A stretch of 64,000 nt of DNA from Aggregicoccus sp. 17bor-14 (GTDB lineage Bacteria > Myxococcota > Myxococcia > Myxococcales > Myxococcaceae), in assembly GCF_009659535.1 (NCBI RefSeq), contig NZ_VJZZ01000008.1, forward strand, positions 188,001-252,000, given 5' to 3'. Both the position numbers and the translations under genes were made by a program. How positions within the stretch are numbered: position 1 is the stretch's first letter; the number at the start of each line of letters is the position of its first letter. The notes under the pieces are model-generated. The model searched no databases, was not told the DNA's origin, and worked only from the letters and a program-made list of their open reading frames with translations. This document shows, piece after piece, positions 55,426-63,215 of the stretch.

Positions 55426-58400
55426 ATGCCTGCCCGCCCGTCCGCTGCCCCCCTGGCCGCGGCCCTGCTCTGCTCTCTCGTCCTCGGCTGCGCCACCGTC
55501 TCCCCGCGCTTCCCGCAGGAGGTCCAGACGTCCTTCGCGCAGGACGACATGCGCAAGCTCACCACGCGCTCGCTCGAGCTCTACTACCCGGCCGCCCAGC
55601 GCGCCGCGGCGCTGCGGGTGGCCGCGCGGCTCGAGGGCTGCGTGGACCAGCTGCGCGGCCACGCGCGCGACAAGCGCGAGCGCAAGCGGGTGCTCGCCTA
55701 CCTCACGCGCGCGGACTTCAACAACGCGTACGTGCAGCCGGAGGTGGCGAGCCTGCCGCAGCAGATGGTGCTGCCCGAGCACGTGACCATCGAGCTGTTC
55801 CACTACTTCAACCTGGGCCTCGGCCAGGTGGGAGACATCAGCTGCCACGAGTCCGTGCACTACGTGCAGATGCAGCAGGTGAGCGGCCTGTGGAATGCGC
55901 TCAACACGGTGACCGGCGGCCTGCTGCAACCGAACATCTTCACCGAGTCCTGGTTCCTCGAGGGGCTCGCCACCCACTACGAGGGCCGGCTGGGCGCGCG
56001 CACGGGCCGGCCCCACAGCCCCTTCTGGAACGGTTGGTTCGAGGACAACGTGCAGACCTACGCGGGCTCGCTGCACGCGGGCGACCTCGCGGTGGAGCAG
56101 CGCCGCCTGAGTCCGCTGGGCAGCGCATACCTCACCGGGCAGCACTTCGTGGACTGGCTCGCGGACACCTACGGCGAGGAGAAGCTCTGGAAGCTCGTCG
56201 AGGTGCAGGGCGACTCCATCTTCTCGCCCTTCGGCGTCACCCTGCGCTTCAAGCAGGTGTACGGGCGCGACGTGGGCTCGCTCTTCGACCAGTACGCGCA
56301 GAGCCTTCGCAAGGGGCTGCACCCGCGCGAGCGGCCCGCCACGCAGCAGGTGCTCGCCGGGGACGTGGGCTACCAGGCACGGCTCGCGGGCTCTCCTGCG
56401 GACGGCGCGCTCGCGCTGCTGCACTCCGGGCGCGAGCAGCCGCTGCGCCTCACCGTGCGTGAGCCCGACGGGCGCGTGCGCTTCTCGCGCAGCCTCGTGG
56501 AGCTGCTGCCCGGCCGCCGCTGGGTGAGCGCCTCGGTGTCCGGCGCGAGCGGGATGTCCTTCAGCGCCGACGGAGCCTCGCTGTTCCTCGTGATGACCGA
56601 CGTGGGCCGCGAGGGCAGCGACGTCTCGCGCCTGTGGCAGGTGGACGCGCACACGGGCGCTGTGAAGCGCATCTGGGACGGGCTGCAGGGGTTGGGCGGC
56701 AGCGTCACCCCGGACGGACGCGCCTACGTCTTCGCGCAGGTGCAGGGGGACACCACCAACCTGTTCCGCCTCGAGCTCGCGACGGGCGCGCGCGAGCAGC
56801 TCACGCACCTGGAGGCGCGCAGCTCGCTCGGCGCGCCCGCCGTCTCACCGGACGGCCGCCGCATCGTCGTCTCGCGCTGGGCGAGCAACGGCTTCGACCT
56901 CGCGCTCCTCGAGCCGGACGGCCGCCTGCGCGACCTCACCCACGACGGCCTCTTCAACTACTCGCCGCGCTGGGTGGACGACGCGCACGTGGCCTTCCTG
57001 CGCGAGCACGAGGGGCGCGCCCAGGTACACGTGCTGGACGTGGACGCGGGCACCCTCACCCGGGTGACGGATGCGCCGCACCTGGCGCTCGATGCGAGCC
57101 CCCTGCCCGGCGGCCAGCTCGCCTTCCTCAACCTCTCCGGAGGGACCTTCTCCGTCGACCGCGTGGCGCTCGCGGGCGGCGTGGCGGCCGCGCCGAGCGC
57201 CGGCGCACAGGCGGAGCCCGGCACTGTCACGGCGGCGGCAGCGCCCGCGCAGCTGCCCGAGGCAGTCGCCCGTGCGCAGGCAACCGGCTCACTGCAGGCG
57301 CCGGACGTGGCCGCGTCCTCGAGCGATGCCCCCACGGTGCCCCCTTCCGCACAAGCTCCGGGCGCGTCCGCGCAAGAGGCCGCTCCGGTGGCGACGCAGG
57401 CACCGACGACGGTCGCAGCAGCCGCAGAGACGCCTGCGGCAGGGGGCCCGACGGTGCTCTCGGACGAGCCCTACTCCCCGGGCGAGGGGCTGCTGATCCC
57501 GCTGCTGCGCCTGCCCTTCATCCTCGGCATCGAGTCGGACCCCCAGGGCGGCACCCGCGTGCTGGGCGGCGTGTCCCTCACGGGCCAGGACCGGCTCGGC
57601 TTCCACGGCTACGCGGTGAACGCCATTTTTGGCGGTGGCACGGCGCTGCGGGCGCTCTCGGTCGTCTACAACAACGCGCAGCTCGCGCCGTGGAACCTGC
57701 GCCTGGTGGGCTACGGCGAGCGCTCGGAGCGGACGCTGCGCGTGCGGGTGCCGGGGGAGGAAGACCGCTTCGTCTACCAGTGGGTCAACCGCATCGAGGG
57801 AGTGGCCTCGGCGTCGCGCAGCTTCTGGAGCACGCCGGTGGTGTTCGGTCTGCGCGCGGTGCAGAAGCGCTTCCAGCGCACGGCGTTCGCGGCGGATGCG
57901 CGCGACGGCCTGGTGGGCGCGGAGGCTGCGACGAGCTGGTTCGCCGGCGAGTCCACGGCCTACGGCGGCACCCAGCGCGGCCTCGCGCTCGCGCTCAGCG
58001 GCGGCGCGTACCAGAGCAACGACAGCCAGCAGGTGGGCGACGTGCGGGCCGAGACGGACGGCTTCCTCGGAGGGCTGCCGGGGCTGCGCCGCGACAACCT
58101 CGTGCTCCGGCTGGTGGGGCGCACCCTGCCCGGGGCGAGCGCCGGCCTCCTCGAGGTGGGAGGCACGGGTGCCTACAACGCGGTCGGCAACCTGGAGGAC
58201 TCCGCGCGGGGCAACCCGGGGCGCCCGCTGCCGGAGACCAGCTTCGTGGAGCCCCTGCGCGGCTACGAGGACCTCACCATCTTCGCGCGCAACGTCGCGC
58301 TCGCGAGTGCGAGCTACCGCTACCGCTTCATCATCGACCACGGCTGGGCGAGCTTCCTCTACCTGCTGCCCTCGTTCTTCGTGCGCCAGGCGGAGCTCAA

Positions 58401-58578
58401 TCTCTTCGCGGAGATGGCGCGCACGGACCTGCGCGACAACCACCGCAGCGCGGGCGCCGCCGTGTACCTTCGCACCAGCTTCGGAGGCGTGGCGCCGGTG
58501 AGCCTCGTCTACCAGGTGTCCAAGCGCTTCGACGACGACCACGCCGTGCGCCACTTCTTCGGGCTGGGCGTGGAGTAA
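55426..58578 (+). CDS. Large lipoprotein: metallopeptidase-like, propeller and beta-barrel domains
   Basis: A 1,050-residue protein. The signal ends at a lipobox (LCSLVLGC, Cys22). Residues 40-300 form a gluzincin-like domain with HESVH at 141-145 and Glu179 in WFLEGLATHYEG, the pattern of Peptidase_MA-type zinc proteases. Residues about 320-610 have repeats of TolB/WD40-like propeller strands (VTPDGRAYVFAQ, AVSPDGRRIVVSRW, YSPRWVDDAHVAFL). An Ala/Pro-rich stretch (600-690) precedes a C-terminal beta-barrel-like part (about 695-1050: NLRLVGYGERSERTLRV, AASTSWFAG-type strands, SYRYRFIIDHG), which ends in FFGLGVE. I chose ATG 55426, with an AGGATGG ribosome site; ATG 55417 lies upstream. Role unknown; probably surface or outer-membrane. 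Confidence 0.75.
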   Translation: MPARPSAAPLAAALLCSLVLGCATVSPRFPQEVQTSFAQDDMRKLTTRSLELYYPAAQRAAALRVAARLEGCVDQLRGHARDKRERKRVLAYLTRADFNNAYVQPEVASLPQQMVLPEHVTIELFHYFNLGLGQVGDISCHESVHYVQMQQVSGLWNALNTVTGGLLQPNIFTESWFLEGLATHYEGRLGARTGRPHSPFWNGWFEDNVQTYAGSLHAGDLAVEQRRLSPLGSAYLTGQHFVDWLADTYGEEKLWKLVEVQGDSIFSPFGVTLRFKQVYGRDVGSLFDQYAQSLRKGLHPRERPATQQVLAGDVGYQARLAGSPADGALALLHSGREQPLRLTVREPDGRVRFSRSLVELLPGRRWVSASVSGASGMSFSADGASLFLVMTDVGREGSDVSRLWQVDAHTGAVKRIWDGLQGLGGSVTPDGRAYVFAQVQGDTTNLFRLELATGAREQLTHLEARSSLGAPAVSPDGRRIVVSRWASNGFDLALLEPDGRLRDLTHDGLFNYSPRWVDDAHVAFLREHEGRAQVHVLDVDAGTLTRVTDAPHLALDASPLPGGQLAFLNLSGGTFSVDRVALAGGVAAAPSAGAQAEPGTVTAAAAPAQLPEAVARAQATGSLQAPDVAASSSDAPTVPPSAQAPGASAQEAAPVATQAPTTVAAAAETPAAGGPTVLSDEPYSPGEGLLIPLLRLPFILGIESDPQGGTRVLGGVSLTGQDRLGFHGYAVNAIFGGGTALRALSVVYNNAQLAPWNLRLVGYGERSERTLRVRVPGEEDRFVYQWVNRIEGVASASRSFWSTPVVFGLRAVQKRFQRTAFAADARDGLVGAEAATSWFAGESTAYGGTQRGLALALSGGAYQSNDSQQVGDVRAETDGFLGGLPGLRRDNLVLRLVGRTLPGASAGLLEVGGTGAYNAVGNLEDSARGNPGRPLPETSFVEPLRGYEDLTIFARNVALASASYRYRFIIDHGWASFLYLLPSFFVRQAELNLFAEMARTDLRDNHRSAGAAVYLRTSFGGVAPVSLVYQVSKRFDDDHAVRHFFGLGVE

Positions 58579-58582
58579 GCGC

Positions 58583-59146
58583 TCAGGGCGCGGCGTAGAG
58601 GCCCGCCTTGCGCGCGTAGGCGAGCACGGCGCGCGGCACCAGGCCCTCCACCTGGACCTCCGAAGACTGGCCGCGCTGCAGCAACTCGCGCACCTCGGTG
58701 CTGGAGACCTCCGCGAGCGGCGGGCCCACCGCCTCCGCCGCCGGGTAGCCCGCGCGGTGCAGCACCAGCACGCGCGAGAGCTGGCGGATGCGATCGAAGT
58801 CCTTCCAGTTCGGCAGATCCTTGAGGATGTCCGAGCCGATCACGAGCGTGTACTGGTGCTCGGGGTGGCGCGCCTTGAGGAAGGTGAGCGTGTCCACGGT
58901 GCGCCCGCTGCCGCCCACCTCGCTCTCCACCCGCGAGGTCTTCAGCCATCCCGAGGTATCGCGGCACAGCAGCTCGCACATCGCCACGCGGTGCTCGAAG
59001 TCCACCAGCGCCTTGCGGAAGGGGTGCTGGAACGAGGGCATCAGCCACACCTCGTCCAGCGCCTGCGTGGCCCACACGTACTGCGCGGCCAGCAGGTGTC
59101 CCACGTGCGGCGGGTTGAAGGAGCCTCCCAGCAGGGCGACGTGCAC
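58583..59146 (-). CDS. nadD: Nicotinate-nucleotide adenylyltransferase
   Basis: Transfers AMP from ATP to nicotinate mononucleotide in NAD synthesis. At 187 residues it has the nucleotidyltransferase start VALLGGSFNPPHVGHL, with the HxGH motif, then MPSFQHPFRK, the NadD-type GSDILKDLPNWKD and the C-terminal SSTEVRELL, where ISSTxIR is usual. Start GTG 59146 gives the two-residue lead usual for the family and has AAGGTG just before it. GTG 59155 would overlap the phosphoesterase stop (GTGA) and is an alternative. Downstream it converges on the large lipoprotein gene. Confidence 0.95.
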   Translation of the reverse strand: MHVALLGGSFNPPHVGHLLAAQYVWATQALDEVWLMPSFQHPFRKALVDFEHRVAMCELLCRDTSGWLKTSRVESEVGGSGRTVDTLTFLKARHPEHQYTLVIGSDILKDLPNWKDFDRIRQLSRVLVLHRAGYPAAEAVGPPLAEVSSTEVRELLQRGQSSEVQVEGLVPRAVLAYARKAGLYAAP

Positions 59147-59151
59147 GGCGC

Positions 59152-59802
59152 TCACCTTCCTCGGACCGAGAGCTTGCTGCGGCGCTCGAGCGCGAGCCAC
59201 TGCGGCTCTCCGAGCGGCGCGCCATCCAGCGCGAAGGCCGTGAAGCGCAGCTGCCCGTCCACCCGCTCGAGCAGCGCACAGCTGCGCAGCGACGCGCCCG
59301 AGAGCGCGCCGGGCGTGACGAAGTGCCGGGGGCCGATCTGCACCGCGCGCGGCTCGGGCGCGTTGCCGTGGATGAACACGGCCGCGTTCTCGAGGTCGTC
59401 GCGGCTCAGGTCGTTCTTCTCGTGCACGACGCAGCAGAGCGTGTCGCCCACCAGCTCCACCAGCTTGCGGGGCACCGCGGGGTCCAGGTACTCGGGGCAG
59501 TCGCGCTCGGGAGCGCGGGAGAAGCGCTCGCGGATGCGCGCGGGCTCCTCGTCCGGCAGGTTCGGAGCCTCGTCCGGCTCGTGCGGCGGGGCGAGCAGCT
59601 GACCTGCCTCCTCGCGCACCAGCGCCGCCTCCGGGAAGGGACGTACGCGCGGGCGCTGCTGGCGCAGCAGCAGCCAGCTGTCCAGGTCCGCGTAGCAGGC
59701 GCCCGCGAAGATGAAGCGGCGCGCCCCCTTGCGACGGAGCAGCTCGTAGGCCGCGTCGAACGCGGCGAGGTCTCCGTGGCTGTCCGAGAGGAGCCCGAGC
59801 AC
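59152..59802 (-). CDS. Metallophosphoesterase, YfcE/MJ0936-like
   Basis: A 216-residue phosphodiesterase-type protein. Metal-binding motifs at the N-terminus are Asp7 and His9 in LLSDSHGDL (D-x-H). The next blocks are FAGACYADLD, where a conserved GD is normally found, and a later HGNAPEP and GPRHFVTPGALSG with the GNH/GH-like pattern of the family. The middle (70-120) is an unusual charged, Pro-rich insertion. Substrate unknown. It starts at GTG 59802, 4 nt after the NamZ-type gene, and its stop overlaps a possible nadD start. Confidence 0.75.
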   Translation of the reverse strand: MLGLLSDSHGDLAAFDAAYELLRRKGARRFIFAGACYADLDSWLLLRQQRPRVRPFPEAALVREEAGQLLAPPHEPDEAPNLPDEEPARIRERFSRAPERDCPEYLDPAVPRKLVELVGDTLCCVVHEKNDLSRDDLENAAVFIHGNAPEPRAVQIGPRHFVTPGALSGASLRSCALLERVDGQLRFTAFALDGAPLGEPQWLALERRSKLSVRGR

Positions 59803-59806
59803 GGGC

Positions 59807-60985
59807 CTAAGCGTACATCAGGTAGGGCTGGCGCTGCCGAGCGAAGGCCTGCGTCTGCGCCTCGAAGCCCTCGAAGAGGCGCGCGAGCGGAAGGCCCGCC
59901 TCCATGCCCCGGCGCACCTGGTCCGTGCCGCACAGCAGGTCGAAGGCGGGCACGTCCTCCACGAACTCGTACGCGTCCGCGCGCCACGCGAAGTGCTCGG
60001 GCCACAGCGAGCGCAGCGCGTAGAAGATGGCCACGCCGGTACGCAGGGGCTGGAAGGTGGCGCGGTCGGTCACGTGGATGAAGGCGCCGCTGCAGGACTC
60101 ACCGCGGAACTTGTCGAAGGTGGGGGTGAAGCCCACGGGACGGAAGCGCACGCCCGGCAGGCCCGCCGCCTCCAGCCCCTCCACCAGCGCCTGCGAGTCC
60201 ACCCACGGCGCGCCGAACTGCTCGAAGGGGCGGCAGGTGCCGCGGCCCTCGGAGACGTTGGTCCCCTCCCCCAGGCACATGCCCGGGTACACCAGCGCGG
60301 TGTCCGCGGTGGGCATGTTGGGCGAGGGCGGGATGAAGGGCAGCCCCGTCTCGCTCCAGTGCATCGCGCGGCGCCAGCCCTCGCAGGGCACCACGGTGAG
60401 CTCGCAGCCGAAGCCCTCCTGCGTGTTGAAGAGGCGCGCGAGCTCGCCGGCCGTCATGCCGTGGCGGTTGGGCAGCGCGTAGAGGCCGACGAAGGAGCGG
60501 AAGCCCTCGCCCACGAGGTTGCCCTCGAGCGAGACGCCGTCGATGGGATTGGGCCGGTCCAGCACGTAGAACGGGATGCGCGCCTTCGCGGCCGCCTTCA
60601 TCGCGAGCGCCATCGTGTACACGTAGGTGTAGTAGCGGCTGCCCACGTCCTGGATGTCGAAGACGAGCGCATCGAGGCCCTTCAGCCACTCGGGGCGCGG
60701 GCTGAGCGACTCGAAGGTGGAGCCGTAGAGGCTGTGCACGGGCACGCCGGTGCGCCGGTCGCGCGCCTCGTCCACGGCCACCATGTACTGCGCCTCGCCG
60801 CGGATGCCGTGCTCGGGGCCGAAGAGCGCCGCGAGCGTGACGCCCGGCGCCTCCTTCAGGAGATCTGCCAGGTGGCGGAACCCCGAGTCCACGCTGGTGG
60901 GGTTGACGATCGCCCCCACCCGCTTGCCCGCGAGCGCCTTGAAGCCCTGCGCCGCCCACACATCCAAGCCCGTCCTGACCTTCAT
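59807..60985 (-). CDS. Exo-beta-N-acetylmuramidase NamZ family (DUF1343)
   Basis: A 392-residue hydrolase of the NamZ/DUF1343 family (GH171), which removes terminal MurNAc from peptidoglycan fragments. Family blocks are GLDVWAAQGFKALAGKRVGAIVNPTSV near the start, the glutamate-histidine pair in LFGPEHGIRGEA (about 65-76), DIQDVGSRYYTYVYTM, FYVLDRPNPIDG, and LPNRHGMTAGELA. No signal peptide is visible, so it appears cytoplasmic; many homologues are secreted or lipoproteins. It could recycle muropeptides rather than attack prey. ATG 60985 has AAGGA 9 nt upstream. A phosphoesterase gene follows after 4 nt. Confidence 0.88.
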   Translation of the reverse strand: MKVRTGLDVWAAQGFKALAGKRVGAIVNPTSVDSGFRHLADLLKEAPGVTLAALFGPEHGIRGEAQYMVAVDEARDRRTGVPVHSLYGSTFESLSPRPEWLKGLDALVFDIQDVGSRYYTYVYTMALAMKAAAKARIPFYVLDRPNPIDGVSLEGNLVGEGFRSFVGLYALPNRHGMTAGELARLFNTQEGFGCELTVVPCEGWRRAMHWSETGLPFIPPSPNMPTADTALVYPGMCLGEGTNVSEGRGTCRPFEQFGAPWVDSQALVEGLEAAGLPGVRFRPVGFTPTFDKFRGESCSGAFIHVTDRATFQPLRTGVAIFYALRSLWPEHFAWRADAYEFVEDVPAFDLLCGTDQVRRGMEAGLPLARLFEGFEAQTQAFARQRQPYLMYA

Positions 60986-61028
60986 GTCCGTTCCGTCCTT
61001 TCCGAGCGCGCACGCCAGCGGCGCGCGC

Positions 61029-62279
61029 TCAGGGCCCCAGCCGCCGCAGCGCATCCTGCGCCGCGCGCCGGGAGTTGCAGCCGAAGAGCGGGATGTCCGC
61101 GCCTTCGTCCGGGCCGCCGTCCTCGGCGAGATCTTCCAGTGCCCCGCGCGCGCCCTTCGCGTGCAGGTCCCCCAGTGCCCCCGCGGCGCTCGCGCGCACG
61201 CGGCACTCGCGGTGCTCGAGCAGCTGCACCAGCCGCCGCTCCGCCTTGCCGTGCCCTGCGCGGGCCGCGTTGCGGTACGCGCCCACGGCCCGCCCCGCGG
61301 AGCCCAGCGCCTCCTCGAGCTGGCCATTGAGGTAGGCGCGCTCCGCCGCGTCGGGCTCCTCGGCGATGAGCCGCTCCGCCTCGTCGCGGCGCGCGTCGCG
61401 CTCGGCGCCGGAGGCATCCGCCACGCGGCCAATCGCCCGCTCGGCGGGGCTTCCGAGCAGGAAGAAGAGCAGGAGCCCCAGCGCGACGGCGCCGCCCACC
61501 GCGAGGGCCACGTGGCGGCGATTCAGCCGGCGGGCGCCCTCGCCGTTGCGCGCCGCCGCGAGCGCCTGGCCCGCGCTCGCCACCAGCTGTCCGCCCACGC
61601 TCGCCGCCCGCGTGCCGAGCCGCGCCGCGTGCTGCCCCACGCTCGAGGCGAGCTCCGCGGCGGCGACCGAGCGCCCCTCGGGAAGCCGCGAGAGGCCGAG
61701 GTTGCCGAACGGGGGGAGCGCGTCCGCCGCGGGCTGCGGCTGCGCGGTGGGAGCCTCCACCCGGTAGGGGGCGTGCGGCACGCGGAAGACGCGGATGCGC
61801 CCCGGGATTCCCTTGAGCTCGAAGGCGCCCACCTCCTGCGAGGGGACCTCGGCCTTGTTCATCGCGAGGTATACCGCCTCGGTGAAGTACACCTCGCCCG
61901 CCTCGGTGAGCGCCTCCACGCGCGCGGCGATGTTCACCGGCTCGCCGAAGACGTCGTTGGACTCGAGCCGCACCTCGCCCACGTTGATGGCCACCCGCAC
62001 GCTCATGCGCTCGGCCTCGGGCGCGCTGCGGTTGTGCTGCCAGAGCCGGTCCTGGATGGCGATACCGCTGAGCACCGCCTGCGTGGGCGACTCGAAGGTG
62101 ACGAGGAAGGCGTCGCCGATGGACTTCACCACCCGCCCGCCGAAGGCCTTGAACAGGGGCGTGAGCAGCGCGGCGTGCACCTGCAGCAACCGCTGGTTCT
62201 CCTCCAGGGTCTGCCGACTGGTGCGCTCCGTGAAGCCCTGGATGTCGGTGAAGACGATGGCGAGGTTGGCGGTCCGCAA
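61029..62279 (-). CDS. Class III adenylate/guanylate cyclase with C-terminal membrane and HEAT regions
   Basis: A 416-residue protein. The cyclase homology domain comes first (residues 1-170): metal-binding Asp12 in FTDIQGFT and Asp56 in SIGDAFLV, then the transition-state region VFGEPVNIAARVEAL. A proline-rich linker (175-205) and helical stretch lead to one transmembrane helix at about 256-276 (HVALAVGGAVALGLLLFFLLG). The C-terminal part (about 320-405) has helical pairs like HEAT repeats (VGAYRNAARAGHGKAERRL, VRASAAGALGDL), presumably outside the cytoplasm. An N-terminal catalytic domain before the membrane helix is the reverse of many cyclases. TTG start at 62279. Product cAMP or cGMP cannot be decided by eye. 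Confidence 0.85.
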   Translation of the reverse strand: MRTANLAIVFTDIQGFTERTSRQTLEENQRLLQVHAALLTPLFKAFGGRVVKSIGDAFLVTFESPTQAVLSGIAIQDRLWQHNRSAPEAERMSVRVAINVGEVRLESNDVFGEPVNIAARVEALTEAGEVYFTEAVYLAMNKAEVPSQEVGAFELKGIPGRIRVFRVPHAPYRVEAPTAQPQPAADALPPFGNLGLSRLPEGRSVAAAELASSVGQHAARLGTRAASVGGQLVASAGQALAAARNGEGARRLNRRHVALAVGGAVALGLLLFFLLGSPAERAIGRVADASGAERDARRDEAERLIAEEPDAAERAYLNGQLEEALGSAGRAVGAYRNAARAGHGKAERRLVQLLEHRECRVRASAAGALGDLHAKGARGALEDLAEDGGPDEGADIPLFGCNSRRAAQDALRRLGP

Positions 62280-62378
62280 GGCGGCGCGCAGTCTATGCGC
62301 CGCGCCTCGCCGTGCAACGGCCGCTTGCCGGACCCGTCCGCTGCTGCCCGCCCGCTCGCCGGGCGCGGGCGCCCCGCG

Positions 62379-63089
62379 CTAGCGGCGAGAGGGCTGCAGC
62401 GCGCGCTTCGGGGGACCCGCGGGCCGCTCGAGCTGGGCCCGAAGGGGTGCGGCGAGCTGGGGCCGCCCGGTGCGCTCGTAGAGCTCGGCGAGCCGCCGCA
62501 GCACCAGCGGCTGGGTGGGCTGGGCCGCGCGCAGCGCCTCCAGCTCCCGCTCCGCATCGGACACCCTGCCCTGCGCTTCCAACACGCGCGCCAGCTCCAC
62601 CCGGACGGGCACCGCCTGCGGGTGGGCGTGCGCGAGCGTGCGGTAGTGGAGCTCCGCGTGCAGCCAGTCTCCCTGCGCTGCGTAGAGCGCCCCGAGGCGC
62701 AGGCGCGGCTCGTCGTAGGCGGCGCGGTAGCTCAGCGCCCGCTCGTACGCCTGCACGGCCGCCCGCGCCTGGCCGCGCTCCTCCCACAGCAGCCCCCGCA
62801 GGTAGTGGACGCGGGGGTTGGTGGGCGCGAGCGCCTCGGCCACGTCCAGGTCTGCCCCGAGGCGCGGGGTGTCCTGCCCCAGCTTCAGGCGCAGGCGGGC
62901 GGCCTCCAGGCGGGGAAGCGCCCAGGTGGGCTGGGCGAGCGCGAGCGCCTCGAGGTCCGCGAGCGCCCCGGCGTCGTCCCCCGAGGCCTCGCGCGCGAGC
63001 GCCGCGTCCAGGCGGGCGCTGGGCGCCGCCGAGGGGTTGGCGGGGGGTACGGAGGCCAGGAGCATGCAGGCGAGCAGGAGCGCGACCAT
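62379..63089 (-). CDS. TPR-repeat protein with signal-like N-terminus
   Basis: A 236-residue protein. The start MVALLLACMLLASVPPANPS looks like a signal peptide. TPR units of 34 residues follow from about 40: ASGDDAGALADLEALALAQP, LRGLLWEERGQARAAVQAYERALS, LGALYAAQGDWLHAELHYRTLAHAHP, and VELARVLEAQGRVSDAERELEALRAAQP. It should bind other proteins in the periplasm or outer membrane. The start at ATG 63089 is chosen; a TTG at 63125 would lengthen it without a better ribosome site. It is followed by the cyclase gene 99 nt downstream. Confidence 0.8.
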   Translation of the reverse strand: MVALLLACMLLASVPPANPSAAPSARLDAALAREASGDDAGALADLEALALAQPTWALPRLEAARLRLKLGQDTPRLGADLDVAEALAPTNPRVHYLRGLLWEERGQARAAVQAYERALSYRAAYDEPRLRLGALYAAQGDWLHAELHYRTLAHAHPQAVPVRVELARVLEAQGRVSDAERELEALRAAQPTQPLVLRRLAELYERTGRPQLAAPLRAQLERPAGPPKRALQPSRR

Positions 63090-63215
63090 GCGCAGGCCAT
63101 ACCAGAGCGCTATCTCACCCGCCAAACCTGCGGGCCCCCCTGCTGAACGGCCCGCGTCAACCGACCGCGTGCGGTCCTTGACGGGGCAGTGCCCTGTCGC
63201 TTCAAACGCCTACCC

